DNA of 64,000 nt from Taenia hydatigena (Eukaryota > Platyhelminthes > Cestoda > Cyclophyllidea > Taeniidae): assembly GCA_036345935.2 (NCBI GenBank), contig JADWOT020000001.1, positions 15,159,053 to 15,223,052 on the forward strand, read 5' to 3'. How positions within the stretch are numbered: position 1 is the stretch's first letter; the number at the start of each line of letters is the position of its first letter. Under the pieces are notes generated by a model, which was given only the letters and a program-made list of their open reading frames with translations, was not told the DNA's origin and did not search any database. The position numbers and the translations under genes are program-made. Shown one piece after another: positions 27,485-40,500 of this stretch.

Positions 27485-27831
27485 TCACCTAATAGCAGAT
27501 TGACTTGTTTCAACAGGGTCGCGTCGTGTAATACTCGACACTTTATGTGTTGCGATGGCTTTCTTTATTGTACTGCTGTTGAATTTTATGGATCGTAGGG
27601 ATGGTGTGTGACGATGGTGAACGGCCTTGCCAACACTCACTCTACTGCTGCTTTTACCCTCAACGCAGGCTGTGCCGCTTTTTAACGACATCACAGACTC
27701 ATGAGGCTGCCAACAACACCCATCTTTGTTGTCGATAGCACTGGGAATGAAGAATGTGGATGTAGAAGCCGACCCCTGAGGAGTCATTGAGACTGCACTA
27801 AGTGCCTCTGAACTCGCCGATAGCCGTGATA
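27485..27831 (-). CDS. possible 3'-terminal exon of an unidentified minus-strand gene
   Basis: A 347-base frame follows a good acceptor (a T-rich tract then GATTGCAG at about 27832) and enters in phase 1 with codons for VSRLSASSEALSAVSM. It is rich in serine and basic residues, has no domain I recognise, and ends in TGA at 27485. Composition and length suggest a low-complexity C-terminal tail of a membrane or signalling protein. Other coding-like segments on the same strand (28152-28321, 29202-29441, 29532-29723, 31568-32179) may belong to the same transcription unit, but I could not join them by frame. Confidence 0.3.
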
Positions 27832-28151
27832 CTGCAATCATTCGAAAAAATAGATTCTACCAAAAGGTTTTTTGCTCACCGTGGATTATTTATTTGTCCA
27901 GGACATAAGGTGGCGCAGCTTTGTGCTTGGAGATCTTATGAACGCTTGAGTATAGTGTGAATGCCAGGCAAGAGCAAAAAAAGAGCGAATCTGTAACTTG
28001 GTAAGCAGATTGAATAAGTCGAATCAAATGTTATTATCATCTTACAATGACTTTGCTCATTCTTCAAATCGAAGATGACTGGGTATTGTCGCCTTTATCA
28101 CTGTGGTACGTGATCTCGATATAAATAAGGCGCAGAGTAATTGAAAGTTCG

Positions 28152-28321
28152 TTATGATGCTTTGACATGTAAGTATGATTCGCTGTTCGATTCGTTGTCA
28201 TAATCGGAAGTCGCTTGCCTAGTGTTTGATGCGTAGGACGCAATTTGTCGACGCATATTTAAAGAGGCATTTTTAATGACGCTTACTTGTGGATGTTGCA
28301 GTGCATGGGTTGATCTATTGA
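28152..28321 (-). CDS. possible exon, unidentified
   Basis: The acceptor TTATTCACTCAG ends at 28322, and a frame of about 55 codons follows: NRSTHALQHPQVSVIKNASL, then a tyrosine- and serine-rich tail to a stop at 28152. It could be an alternative terminal exon of the gene proposed at 27485-27831. No domain is recognised. Confidence 0.2.
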
Positions 28322-29201
28322 CTGAGTGAATAATTTGTAAGAAAAAAGGAAAATGGCCACCAACTTCGTGTCCCACTTATTTTAGCGGTTTCTAACCTAT
28401 ACGGCTTATGCCACATGAAATTGTGCGGCTTTGGGATTCTTGTGTGTATGTGTGTGTGTGTTGCTTAATGGTCATCTGCCAGTTGATGGTATCGAGTGTA
28501 TTTCCGCTGTCTGAGACAAGTAGTTGGATTTGTCTTTGCACGCATGCGAAATGGCAGTAGATTGTGGACCGATAGCCTTACCAAAGCTGAGTTATTCTGT
28601 CACTATACTTGTCGTAATGTCGCACCATTGACAGGAGTTTGACTTTTCGTTTATAGGCCAATATTTCCTCTACTGGTCATAGGCACGCGTGATGATTAGT
28701 ACTTTTCCTTATCCTCTACGAAATTAGCTTACATCGTGGGGGATGAGGAGACTGACGATGCAGCAGCCCTATCATGGAGAGCGTGGAGCACGGCGCTGAA
28801 CAAGGTGAAGCAGACTATGTAATGAGTCGAATTTTGGTGATGGGCCACTTAATTACATCGCCGTTGTATCTTTTCTAAGCGATATGGTAAATACACCTTT
28901 GGGGCGGGGAAAAGCTGAGGGGATTGCAGTACATATGTATGAACTTGTAATGACGTCCTATTGTAGATTGAAGCCTTGCTAGCCCCAGTTCACTTGTATG
29001 ACTGTGAGAGGTGCTGCATATTTTGCTTCAGGAAGTGTAGAAACGTTCCTATTTTGTTGGATTGGAGTTAATTGTTGGCAGCGTAGGTAATGAGTTCATT
29101 TCAAAGTGAAATCATTACTGCTGGAGGCATCATTAATCTGTAATAAAGTGGCGTACTGCCACTTAGCCTTGAGAATGGCTTTAAAGGTGCAGATTGTTTA
29201 A

Positions 29202-29441
29202 CTAGTGGGTGGTTGGGTAGGTGGATGTGAGGAGGAAGGTGGAAGGGAAGGCTGCATACTGCTTGATTAACCTCATAGCACCATTTTCTCTGCAGAGCGA
29301 CTCCAGACGTTGTTGCGTTGTTACTTCAGCATGCGGTACCGTTAAACAGACGTGGTAGCTAATACCACCATTGGAAGACTGTGTAGAGTGGAATGACATG
29401 CTAAAATGTGCATTGTAAAGTAAGTTACAACGTTCAAACAA
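29202..29441 (-). CDS. possible exon, unidentified
   Basis: An acceptor-like TTTACAATGCACATTTTAG precedes codons for SMSFHSTQSSNGGISYHVCL. A possible GTTAAT donor follows CGENGAMR-like codons about 130 bases on. The segment is internally open for 79 codons. It lies on the same strand as the other coding-like pieces of 27.5-32.2 kb. Its function is unknown. Confidence 0.2.
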   Translation of the reverse strand: MFERCNLLYNAHFSMSFHSTQSSNGGISYHVCLTVPHAEVTTQQRLESLCRENGAMRLIKQYAAFPSTFLLTSTYPTTH

Positions 29442-29531
29442 GTTTTTTACCGCAAAGAAGAGTAAATGTAACGCTCGATGAGAGACTAATTGGCGCAGTC
29501 TGTCAGAGTCTAATGATAATGGTCTTCGTCT

Positions 29532-29723
29532 TTATGCCTTGCTCAAGTCATCGACGCGCTGTAAGCAAAGAGACGTGATACTGAGATCGTTCCATATGGT
29601 GGGATCATTACTGCTATAGCGTGTTCGAAATTCCTCTGATGTGTGAGCGTCAGTCAATCCGATTAAATATTGTCTTTTCTTTTTTTCAAAAATACCTCGC
29701 CGCTTTACCTCACATTGAGCCAC
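29532..29723 (-). CDS. possible exon, unidentified
   Basis: A 63-codon minus-strand frame rich in charged residues (KRRGIFEKKKRQYLIGLTDA). It lies in the same orientation as the other pieces of this region and shows no recognisable domain. A poly-A/T tract near 29670-29690 encodes the lysine run and may inflate the coding appearance. Confidence 0.15.
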   Translation of the reverse strand: MAQCEVKRRGIFEKKKRQYLIGLTDAHTSEEFRTRYSSNDPTIWNDLSITSLCLQRVDDLSKA

Positions 29724-31567
29724 AGTAGTGGTTGGCCTTCAGAAGAGGCAATTAAGACGAGGACTGTGGGATGCTACATTAAACGATACCGGTTTTTAAA
29801 AGAAGGAAATGTAAAATCACCTTCCAAACTATTCCGCGAAATGTTAAGGAACGCGTAACAAATAATAACTAGTAAACGTATTGTGAATTCTAGAAGTAAA
29901 CTCCAAAAGATAACTGTCTTGTGAAAGCGACAATTATGAACGCATCCGTACCTACCCATTTGTCACCCCCGCCGTCTGAGGGTATCTCACTGCCAATTAG
30001 CCAGTCAAAAATCCGCATACCACACAAAGGACCTTAGCAACGTAGGTGGAGGGGTTCGTCAAATTGATCGATGCAGCCTCCATCTCAGGTGACCCACGCA
30101 TCCCCCTTCTATCGTCCAAGATTGTTGACAATGAGGACATCTGCTCTCGGTTTCAATAGGTTTGGCTTAGCTGTTATATTTTCCACAGTGCCGAAGACAG
30201 AGGCTTTTTCTTGGCACGAAAGGCAGAGTAACAGACAAGGAGCTACTGCCCACTATGGTTGTCGTGATAGTCACTGGAGGGCCGTATCAGCTGCCACTGT
30301 TTAAGCTCAGAATAGAGAAAAACAGGCTTTCATGGTGCTAGGATAGTTTTTACAGCTTCGGTCAACTCCTTGAAGGTAAATTATCATCGACGCTGTTTCG
30401 ACTCGTTTGGTTTTGTGCTGAAGACTGCGAAGGTGGCAGTGGTTGATGTAGAGGGCTGAGGCGAGAAGTTGTACGTATCCCGGGCACTTTTTGCTAAAAG
30501 GCAGACTACACAGACCACACCGGACCCTTGCATATTTTTATCAGTGCACAGAGCATCTAACAGCTAACTTGTAACCCTACAAAATTCAAACATAATAGCG
30601 AAAATCTTAGAGCCCTTTGTTAATTATCATTCGCATGATCTTATAATTAAACAGTCTACTAATCATTAGCCTATCAAATAATGCAATGCATGGTTTCGAA
30701 ACGAAACCGTTTCATCATCCTGTACTTAGCTGTCAGTGACCCATTTGGTCTTGGAATAACTACTGAATGTGCCCAACATTGCCCACTTGTCAATTGGTCG
30801 TACACGCCTCACGCTTCCTAATGAATGGGAGAGGAATTTGACAATTACGCGGTAGGAGTGGTTACCTGTCAAAAGGATCACCATTTTCTTCGGACGTTGA
30901 TCTTGAAACTGGCGGATGAAACGACGATATAGTCTCTAGAGTCCTGCAATTGGGGACGTGTATTCAGTCCGTGGCACACACAGTTGTTGGTGTCTAAGAT
31001 GATGTGCAGAATGATGTAGCAGTTTCACCATATGCAAATAGTTAATTACCATGCATTTGAAAAGTACAATAGACCAGATGCAATCAGTTAACTTGAAAAG
31101 GGCTGATTTGGTTCTTAAGGAACTGACATTGTGACGGAAGAATGGTAGGCTTTCTTGCGCCATGATACGCCACCGGCCCCAAGGGCGCACCTCATGGCCT
31201 CTCGGCACACTGTGGAGCTGTAGCAGCAGCAGTGGCCAATGTGGTGCCAGTAGGACCATCTGTACCCACACTGGTGTTGCTCTTTAGATGAGCTAGCGTC
31301 GTAGCAGAGTGAGAGAACCGCTACGCTGTGAAAGATGTGTTTTATTCTTCAATGAAAGCAATAACGCCAAGCATAACTTAAATTTGTAATGGATTAAAAC
31401 GAAGGGCAGTACAGTAGTAAGTGGACGGCAAACAGCGAATAAGCGCAGTTTCTGGAACACCCTGAGTGTGAAGTGACACGCTGGCAATGGCCGATCCCGG
31501 TACTCGTTACTTTAAGATATAATTTTACACCTTAAAACATTTGCTGCAGTGATATTAATTTCCATAG

Positions 31568-32179
31568 TTAAAATTCGCTACCGCAATGCTTTGCATATCC
31601 ATATCCATATTTTAGTTGAGCCTTTTCAGGTGGTCTAAAATCCTGAGAGAGTGGCGTTGTTAGCGTTATTTGTAGGCCATCTTGTGACATTTCATCGCCT
31701 GCGACTGTCACTATTTCATCCATTATGCCACCCTGATGCGACAAACCATTTTGAGTGGTTAGAGTGATAGACATGGAGAGCCACCAAGCGGATCATGTGG
31801 GAGTCAATTTTCCTTTTAGGTTGTATAGGCAGCGCTGTAGCTTTTGTGCCATGGTGTTTAGCTCCAGAGCCGCCACCTTCATTCCCTTACCTATCGGGAC
31901 GACATTAAGAGTCCCCTTAACACTGTCCAAGTCTACAAGTTACGGAATTTCCTCTTCCGAAATGACTGTGTCACTCTTCATAGTTGGGCAATGGAATGAT
32001 CGGCGCAAACACCAATAGGGGTTGGGGACCACAAGAGTGGGACCAATTGATAAGGTAGCTCTAACTGCCACTCCCACATCGGAAGTCATTCTGACCAATA
32101 CCAGCGCAGCAGTAACACCAGCGGATGCAAATGCTGCCGTTGCAACAGTCGAATAGGAGTGGCCCGTCAGTGGGAACGG
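31568..32179 (-). pseudogene. coding-like minus-strand frame with two stops, probable pseudogene of unknown family
   Basis: One frame stays open from 32179 down to TAG at 31568, 204 codons, except for TAA at 31940-31942 and TGA at 31793-31795. About a dozen stops would be expected by chance at this base composition. The translation changes character smoothly across both stops: an alanine/threonine-rich start (STVATAAFASAGVTAALVLV), then MKSDTVISEEEIP, LNVVPIGKGMKVAALEL, and finally a segment including DEIVTVAGDEMSQDGLQITL. This suggests one former protein rather than separate exons, since no GT-AG pair neatly removes the stops. I do not recognise the family. Confidence 0.4.
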
Positions 32180-35100
32180 TTACAGTTGCCGAATTAACAA
32201 CATATTCAACACGTGTAGCCAGTTTGCATTCTGAACGCAGCACTCGATGTGCAGAACGATATCGATATTGTTGCTTTTGTGTAACTAGTCACTTACTTGG
32301 TGGATGACTTTACTATTCCAAAGTGTGATTCGGCATTGCGTTCCCTGTCCGCGTACCTCATCCTTGAAAGCGTGCCAAATGACTTTATTTCGATTATGTG
32401 TTCAGGGTATCTGAGCCTTGCCTTTTTTGTTAATCTGCAAAAATGCACAAAAATGCTTAGGTTCTTTCTAAGGAAATGAATAAACAGGCCAAATCATCAC
32501 CCCAAGTCCCCACCTTTCCCACCTGGCATGGTAAAGTCGAAGGATGCTGATTGTCCCTGCTGAAGCGGTAAGTAAATCGCTAGTATTAACTACCGCAACG
32601 CCAATTTTATCTGTTTTTCCCATTCTCTCTTCCCATCTGTCTAATTGACTCTGTCTGCCCACAACTACTGCTCTCTTATTTCTTTGTAGCCTTTGAATGT
32701 AACACCTCTGACCTCTATGTGCGTACAGAGTGAGTGAGCTTGGTTAGCGTCTGTTGACCCGTTTTCAACTCTTCGCAATCCCCAGGTGTTATCGCCTCTG
32801 CACGTTTTGTGACTTCCTCTCCGTAATGTTAGCACTTTGTGGTACAGTGACAGAATCACTTTCCTCCTGTGAGCAACTTGGGTTTTGCCTAATCAAGTCG
32901 TTGACTACAAAGTAAGTAAGTTAGTGCTAAATAAATGTGTGACATCGCATAGTTTATTTTTCATTTTGCGGACAGGTAGTAATTGAACATTGGGCCCCAT
33001 ATACCTTCGAAGACCTCACTGTCCTCAGTAGTTGTAGGGGCGTCTGTTTTCCAGTTCAGTGGATAACGCCGGGATCGGGGAAGGGAGGTAAGAGAGGCGG
33101 GGGACATTAGGTACCTTTCTCTTCTATTAAGAGTAGTAGGGCAGATTATGTAGTTTTGACTTAATTATGTCAAATTAAAGAACAGACCTGGCTTGGAGTT
33201 TTAGGGAGTGTTTAAGCGTTTTTTTGTCATCTGTCTGAATTTTAATAACAGCTGTTTGAGAATGCCTATCGCATTAATCTTCTGTGACCTCAAGTTTGAC
33301 CAATTGACAAATAAACTCAAAAACAAAACAAACATTGACCTGGGGCTAAGAAATGCTAGAAGTGAAAACCATGTGACCTTCTCGCCGATGTAATTCAGAG
33401 ACATGAGACTGAAGATGTAGAGGACTTAATACTCGAACGCAATGTGCATTTACTCGGTAATCAGTTGCGATTGATACTACTGGCACGGCTCAGAGTTCAG
33501 CTACCCGACAAAGGCAAAAATATTCTAATAAGTCTTTATAGTCAAGCCCGAGAGGCAAACGAGCACCCAAGGTTATCGCAATTGCGTGAAGAACAAGAAA
33601 CATAGCATTTTAGCCTGGAACAAAATACACTCCGCAGCAATGCATATTTAATGGAAAGCATCTAAGGGATAACTGCAACCATATATTAATTAACATTTGT
33701 TCCATCATAGTGTAGCAGTCAACATTGGTAATGCAGTTTAACACAGACTAAATTCTAAAGTTGCTCGCAAAAGTTAAAAGTGCAGTTGCCCTTGTTAAAT
33801 TAGTTCTGCATGTGCCTGACTTTTCCATTGACTCAACTGCTTAAAATGGCATTTTTAGTCAAAATTTCGAAATTATGAGGAATCTGTGAAAAATGGTTGG
33901 TTTCTTTTCCTAAGCAAACAACCTGTGGATTATTTTGGCGTCTAATATGAAGGGTCAACGTAGTATCTGCGTTCCTTCCTTCCACCATTAATTTTTGCCC
34001 ATCCGCATGACCAGGAGGATTTCGAACCCCCAGAATTGTAAAGACATTTATTTTATATGGTTTGAATGCGTCCTAAGAGCATCACAAAGAGGCTCACCCC
34101 AGCCACCCAACAAGTGCTCTCCAAAGTGGTTTCTGTGGATTCCGCGATTCATAGATTTTCATGAATAACTCCGTCAAGATTAACCAAAAGCTGGATAGAC
34201 GTATTTTCAGGTAATTCAAATGAATTGACAGCAAGTCATGACAATGGAGAAAGAAGTCCATTCCAAAGCTTCAAAGTAACTTGTAGATGATTCGGCAACC
34301 ACTGCATGTAACAGTGTGCACAAGACAAGCACACATCGTAGTTAGAAAAGACTATTAGAAAAAAGGTAATGGAAAGCATTCGGCATCGTGTTGGCTGTTA
34401 ATGTTGATGAGAGGTTAAGAGAAGGAGGAACGAAGGCATGTGTGAAACTACTGCGTAATGCATTGTACAATGTTGTGCTAAACTGTGGATCTATGCCAGA
34501 ATTCGTTAGAAAAGAAAAAAATTGACCAAACCACAGGCGGCAAATAGCGACAATATCCTGTGAAAGACAGCAGTGAACCTCTTTGACCTTTTAAATGCGT
34601 CGAAAATGATGACGGTGGCCCCCACATTTTGCCATTTGATCACACTTTCAGCCCACGAAACTGTCTGCAGAGAAGAGCTATATAATGCCTTCGTTGGTTG
34701 TTTAAAGACTAGCGTCGGTGAGCTGACCAGTAGCCTCATGCCTTTTTCTGTACGGAGAATATGCACATTCTACTAAGGCAATATGTCTCCTTTCGTCTGA
34801 AGGGAATTCTAGGATGTGGTTCAAACTGCTTGAAAGAAGCTGTTTTTCAATAATTTTGGCGTGATCTTTTTCCTTCAACATTTGTTAGAGACAGCTTATT
34901 TATCTTTGTATCTATTGTTAGTTAGCAAGACACTTCGGGCACCATTTACCTACGTAAATAAGTATGCATGTAGAAATCACACCCCATCCATCAGGCCGGT
35001 CCTAATCTGCACAGAATTACACAAAGTAGCACTATCTAGGGCAGGGCAGGGCAGAGTAGCTCGTTTACGGTCATCAAGAAGTCGTATACAATGGACAAGG

Positions 35101-35369
35101 CGGAAGAGGATAGAAATGATGGAAAGAGACGCGCAGACTTGATCGGTAGCGTCTTGCCATGCTTACCCCATCTCGCAAGGTGATGCCTCGCGAGGTCTTA
35201 AAGAAGACAGTAGCCACCCCTCCCGTATCTAATCTGGGAGTCTCGTGACTGCACTAGTCTACACTTTACCTCCTCCGTCATTACTATCGTGTGATTAGTA
35301 GAACTCGTTTACTTAACCCCTCTGTGCTAAGCAATTGAAGTCAGAAATCAAGAAGATGGGGTCATATCA

Positions 35370-35790
35370 ATTGATGCTGTTGGGACAGCATTTTCTGTAT
35401 CAAGCTTCAGATGAACAAATATTTCTGTCTCCTCCGACATCATTTTGCAGAAGGTTTTGGCGAAGAAATTCATAACATTCTAATGGTAATGCAGGGAATC
35501 CCGTCTGTTATGAGGAATAATTGGAGGGTTCTCACGCAGTAGTAGTTCGCGCACACGCTTATTCATTTGATTCCAATGACGAGCCTGCTGTTGAAATATC
35601 GTCTGATAGGAGACTACCCACTAACACTTGGGCATCACAGAAGATATTGGCAGATGAGGAGGAAGATACCTTCAGGGCAATTTGATAATTTCTCAATAGT
35701 TACTTTCGTTACTAGTGCGCAATGCTTTTGCATACTACAAGGGAGCTGACTTACATACCGCTGAATTCTGAAAGCCAATTATCACCAGAG
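35370..35790 (+). repeat. first beta arm of element B
   Basis: Inverted partner of 36535-36990. It contains the CATCATTTTGCAGAAGG and CCTGCTGTTGAAATATCG landmarks and pairs with the second arm across about 750 bases. Confidence 0.8.
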
Positions 35791-36259
35791 GCATTTTCTT
35801 ACCTACTGAGGTGGTGTAGAGCCATCTTGAGGAATTATTGCAGGATGTTTGGGCTTGGCAATTTTCATCGATTCACGAGGATGCAAATACATCGATAAGC
35901 ACCATGTTGCTGACATAAATTTATCCTGTCAGCGCATGAACGTACCTCGAAATTAGAAATACCTACACAAAGTTTTCGCGAAATTGTATAGACTTCTAAA
36001 GCACGAGTGCCCGCTGTGCCAAATCCACTTGTGCAGACATAGGTGACCTCAGCATTACTTTCGAGTGCACTATTTGGTATCTCTCATCGTGCATGCACGC
36101 TTACTAGCACAGAAAGGCTCACATGGCCAACGTCAGAAGGAAACCCAGTTGATTCGCATATTTTATGCTGATTAATTTCTTCAGCGAAGTATTTGCTGCC
36201 ACTCTGCTGCATTGCAACTACCGCACTGAACAACATAGGCAGTTGTAGGTGGCTTTTGC

Positions 36260-36445
36260 TCATGGAGTTTGCAAGAAATTTACATGAAGACCAAGTCGAG
36301 ATGCGCATTTGACCATAAATATTGATGTTCCAATCTCGTTTGAGGATGGACCTTCATTATTAAAAGATATCCAGGGATATATCAGCTTGTCGTTGAGTTT
36401 GCAAACATCCTCAATCTTTGCAATTTGAGAGGTCCTTTCTGCCAA
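36260..36445 (-). pseudogene. alpha-segment frame, copy B (unknown protein)
   Basis: The minus-strand frame begins AERTSQIAKIEDVCKLN and continues through PWISFNNEGPSS to GLHVNF. The same frame in copy C (40630-40836) differs at only about five residues over 58, with no indel or stop in either. An adjoining frame (36084-36308, LQLPMLFSAVVAMQQSGSKY) is also kept in C in another phase. It looks like part of a real protein, possibly two exons or one frameshifted exon. I cannot name it. It is most likely a captured or duplicated gene fragment inside the element. Confidence 0.35.
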
Positions 36446-36534
36446 TTACTGCAGCATTTTGGATCCCAAACTAATTGCTCGGGAGTTCCAATTCAGTAAA
36501 AGTGTGAGAGGTAGTTAAGGCGCTTTACAAAGTT

Positions 36535-36990
36535 ACGCGTTGCTTTCAGAATTCAGCAGTACATGAACCGGCAAGTGACTACTAAGAAATAGTCGAATTG
36601 CCCCGGAGGCATCGTCTTCATCATCTGCCAATATCTCCAGTTGCGGAATCTCTACATTATTTGTTCTGTGGTTCCCAAGTGTCATTGGGCACTATCATTT
36701 TAGACGATATTTCAACAGCAGGCCCGTCACTGGAATTAAGTGAATAAGCACATGTGCGAACTGCTAGTACACAAGAACTCTTTAATTACTTCTCATAATA
36801 GGCGGAAGTCTTTGCATTACCATTGGAATGTCACAAAATTCTTCGCCAGAAGGGATGGCTGTGTGACAGAAATGTTTGTTCATTTTTTCACACTTGATGC
36901 AGAGTTGCTGAATTACGTAAACGATAAATGCTGCCTTGAGAGCATTGATGGATATGACTCCATATTCTCGATTCTTGACTACAATTGTTA
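36535..36990 (-). repeat. second (inverted) beta arm of element B
   Basis: It carries the diverged frame CELLVHKNSLITSHNRR followed by LDAELLNYVNDKCCLESIDG. The arm runs straight into gamma. Confidence 0.8.
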
Positions 36991-37524
36991 TCCTAACCGC
37001 TAGATTGTGCAGTAAAGTTGTACACTAGCCCTCACCCAGGGACATGTTTCTACATTTGATTGCATCCACGGAAATTCAAGGCGTTGTCTGCATCCATACT
37101 GCAATTGTATGGGGGATACTTTGTTCCCATCCCAGCATAGCGAGCTTCGAGAGTTGAAGTGGCACCATGCCCAGATAAATCAGTTATAGTATTCCTAACG
37201 ACCACAAGCTGCCGCTGCATTTAATCACGATGGCTGTGAACGAGTCCATACTTCTCTAGAACAGTTGAGTAGCTGCTTTCATCAAATTTTTAAAGTGTTG
37301 CTGAGTCGGAAATGCTCGAAGGTCCTCTTTAAATAGTGGATACATGAGAAATGCTCTAGAAATGTTCTGGGACTCGTTACTCGTCGTGAACGCTGTTGAC
37401 TTTGACTCAGATGCGTCTTCAAGCTAATAAGCGCAGTTAATTCGCATCAAAAATTAGCATATGAACCCTGTTTGAATAAGAAAATAAGAGCGACCTGGCG
37501 GAAAATCGGACGGAGGATCAAANA

Positions 37525-40500
37525 GAATCTGGGAGAAATCGTTGGTTCCTTTCCTAAAACAAATAACCTGTAGATTATTTTGGCGTCTAAACATGGAGGG
37601 TCAACGCAGTACCTGCATCCCTTCCTTTCACCACTAGTTTTTTGCCCATCTACATGACTAGAGGGATTTCAAACCCCCCAGAATAATGAAGAGATTCATT
37701 TTTCAATGGTTTAAATGCGTTCTAAGATCACTTTAGAGAAGCCCACCTCAGGTACCTAGCAAGTGCTCTCCAGAGTGGTTTCCGTAAATTCCGCAAGTCA
37801 CAGATTTTTATGGATAATTCTGTCAAGATTAACCAAAAGCTGGGTAGACGCCTTATCAGGTAATTCAAAAGAATTGACAGCAAGCCATGACAATGGAGAA
37901 AGAGGTCCATTCCAGTGCTTCGAAGTAACTTGCAGATGATTCAGCAACCACTGCATGTAACAGTGTGCACAAGACAAGTACATGCCGCAGTTAAGAAGGA
38001 CTATTAGAAAAAAGGTAATGGAAAGCATTCGACATCGAGTTGATCGTTGGTGTTGATGAGAGATTAAAAGAAGGAGGGAGGGAGACATGCGTGCCACTAC
38101 TGCGTAATGCGTTGTACAATGTTGTGCTAAACTGTGGAGCTATACCAGAATTCGTTAGAGGACAAGAAAGTGGCCAAACCAGGAGCGGTACGCAGCGACA
38201 ATATCTTGTGAAAGACAGCAGTGAACTATTTTAGGCTTTTCAATTGCGTCGAAAATAATGTCATGTGATCACACTTCCAGCCTACGAAACCGTCTGCAGA
38301 GAGAAGCTATATAATGCGTTTGTTGGTTGTTCAAAGACTGATTTCGGTGGGCTGGCCAGTAGCCTCATGCCTCTTTCTGTACAGAGAACATGCGCATTCC
38401 ACCAAAGAAATATGTCTCCTTTCGTCTGAAGGAAATTCTAGGGTGCGGTTCAACCTGCTTGAAAGAAGCTGCTTTTTAATAATTTTGGCATGGTCTTTTT
38501 CCTTCAACATTTGCTGGGGACTTAGTTTACTTACCTTTGCATCTATCATTATTTAGTAAGACACTTCGAGTATCATTCACCTATGTATATGAATATGCAC
38601 ACAGAGAAGCGCTATGCAGAGCAGGGCAGGGCAGGGTAGCTCGTTGACCGTCATCAAGAAGTTGTATACCATGGACAGGGCAGGTGGTGCCTCGCGGGGT
38701 CTTAAAGAAGACAGTAACCACCCTCCCGTATCTAATCCAAGAGTCTCGCGACTGCACTAGTCTACACCTTACCCCCTCCGCTATTACTATAGTGTAATTA
38801 GTAGAACTCGTTTACTTAACCCCTCTGTGCTAAGCAATTGAAGTCAGGAACCGAGAAGATGGGTTCTTATTTAATGATGTCATCGAAACAACATTTTCAA
38901 CAACTCTGTATCAAGCGTAAAAAATGAACCAATGTTTCTGTCTTTTTCGGCATCATTTTGCAGAGGGTTTTGGCGAAAAATTTTGTAACATTCCAATGGT
39001 AATGCAGGGAATCCCGTCTGTTATGAGAGGTGATTGGAGGGTTCTCACGCAGTAGTAGTTCGCACACATGCTTATCCACTTAATTTCAATGACGAGCCTG
39101 CTGTTGAAATATCGTCTAACAGGAGAATATCCACTACCACTTGGGCGCCACAGAAAAAAATAATGTGAAGATATTGGCAGATGGCGAGGACGGCGCCTCC
39201 AGGACATCTTGATAATTTCTCGGTGGTCACTTTCGTCATGAGTGTTGGCTTATATACTGCTGCATTCTAAAATCCAATTATCACAAAAGGCAATTCCTTA
39301 CCTACTGAGGTAGTTTAAAGCCATCTTGAGGAATGATTGCAAGATGTTTAAGTATGGCACTTGCCGTCAGTTCACGGAGATGCTAATACATCAGTAAGCA
39401 CCATGTTTTTGACGTAAATTTATTCTGTCAGCATATGAACGTACCTCAAAAACTAAAATGCGTGTACAACTGCGTGTACGTGCGCTTGAATGCTCTCCAA
39501 TTTGCTGTGCTGGCTTACGCACTTAGGCGATTCAGAATTGCAAAAGAAGAGTCATCCGCTGTTCGAAAATTGTTTCACCACGTTCGAAGGCAAAATCGCA
39601 ATGCTCCCAAGGCAAATTGGCCACTTGAATGACCGTGTTCGAAAATGGCTGCATCACATAGCTCCTCACTTCACTTTAGCGGCATCTTCGGCGATCTCCT
39701 TAATAAACCTCTTGCCTCAGATGTCACAGAGTAATGGGTGCTGAGGAAAAACACCCCAGAATAGTCATACCAATCTTCAAAATTCGATGCAACTGAGCAG
39801 ATACTTGACCGCAAAATCACCTATCCTTCCTGACGATTCTACTGGACCTTGTCCAGCTGCGCTTTAGAGCTGAATTCAAGAACGGAAGTTCTGCTGATAA
39901 TCGTGTGTGCTCATGGGCAGAACTTGGAATACTGGTCCAAAAGCAGATTCACACAAGAGAGCACAGAATCCAACACAGTTCTGTAAGAGTGATGTTTCGA
40001 GATTGTTCACATCTCTGGCGTCCTAATGCAGGTGTGGCTGTAAAACTCTCACTACTGCTACATTCGTTGTTAATTACTTCTCTGCAGAACACAAATTTAG
40101 GATAGGTGCTGAAGGTAGACGTATTTCCCGGCCCATCTGTGATGGTTATTCGGCGATTTTACCCATACATGGCATATGCACTTTCCCCGCACTGCTAAAT
40201 TTAGTCGCAAATGGTTTCAATCAGGATGGAACTCCTTTGAATTTGGATTTTCATTGCGCTGCCACCAATGTATCGTAGGAAGACTTCCTTAGAGGCAAAA
40301 GAAGACACAATGCCTGAGGAGCCACCGAAATGACGGCAGTCGGATCCGGCAGTCAAACAAACAAAGTACTGCAGTTACCGTTCTAAATCCATTCATTTAG
40401 CATTGCGATGTGTCAGGCGATCATGCAGATTGTCAGATGATTTGCTATTTTAGAAAGGACAATTTTGTCGAACAAGGTTCAATTTGTTAAAAGAAACGAG

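Larger units (their letters stand above)
33219..37448 (-). repeat. composite repeat element, copy B (most complete)
   Basis: The plus-strand order is X (33219-35365), beta arm (about 35370-35790), a central part containing alpha (36100-36535), the inverted beta arm (36535-36990), and gamma (37000-37448). This is the reverse complement of copy A with the centre retained, about 4.2 kb in all. The outer end of X is a run of T (33219-33225) matching the A run of copy A. The gamma end is at GCATC (37444-37448), the same boundary that abuts HSP70 in copy A. Frames inside are broken by stops. No transposase or reverse transcriptase motif is visible. Confidence 0.87.

Noticed and set aside
34005..34045. 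tRNA T-arm-like GGGTTCGAAATCC on the minus strand of segment X
   Set aside because: It is not kept in the other copies (TTTGAAAT, CTTGAAAT), and no matching acceptor, D or anticodon arms are found at tRNA spacing.
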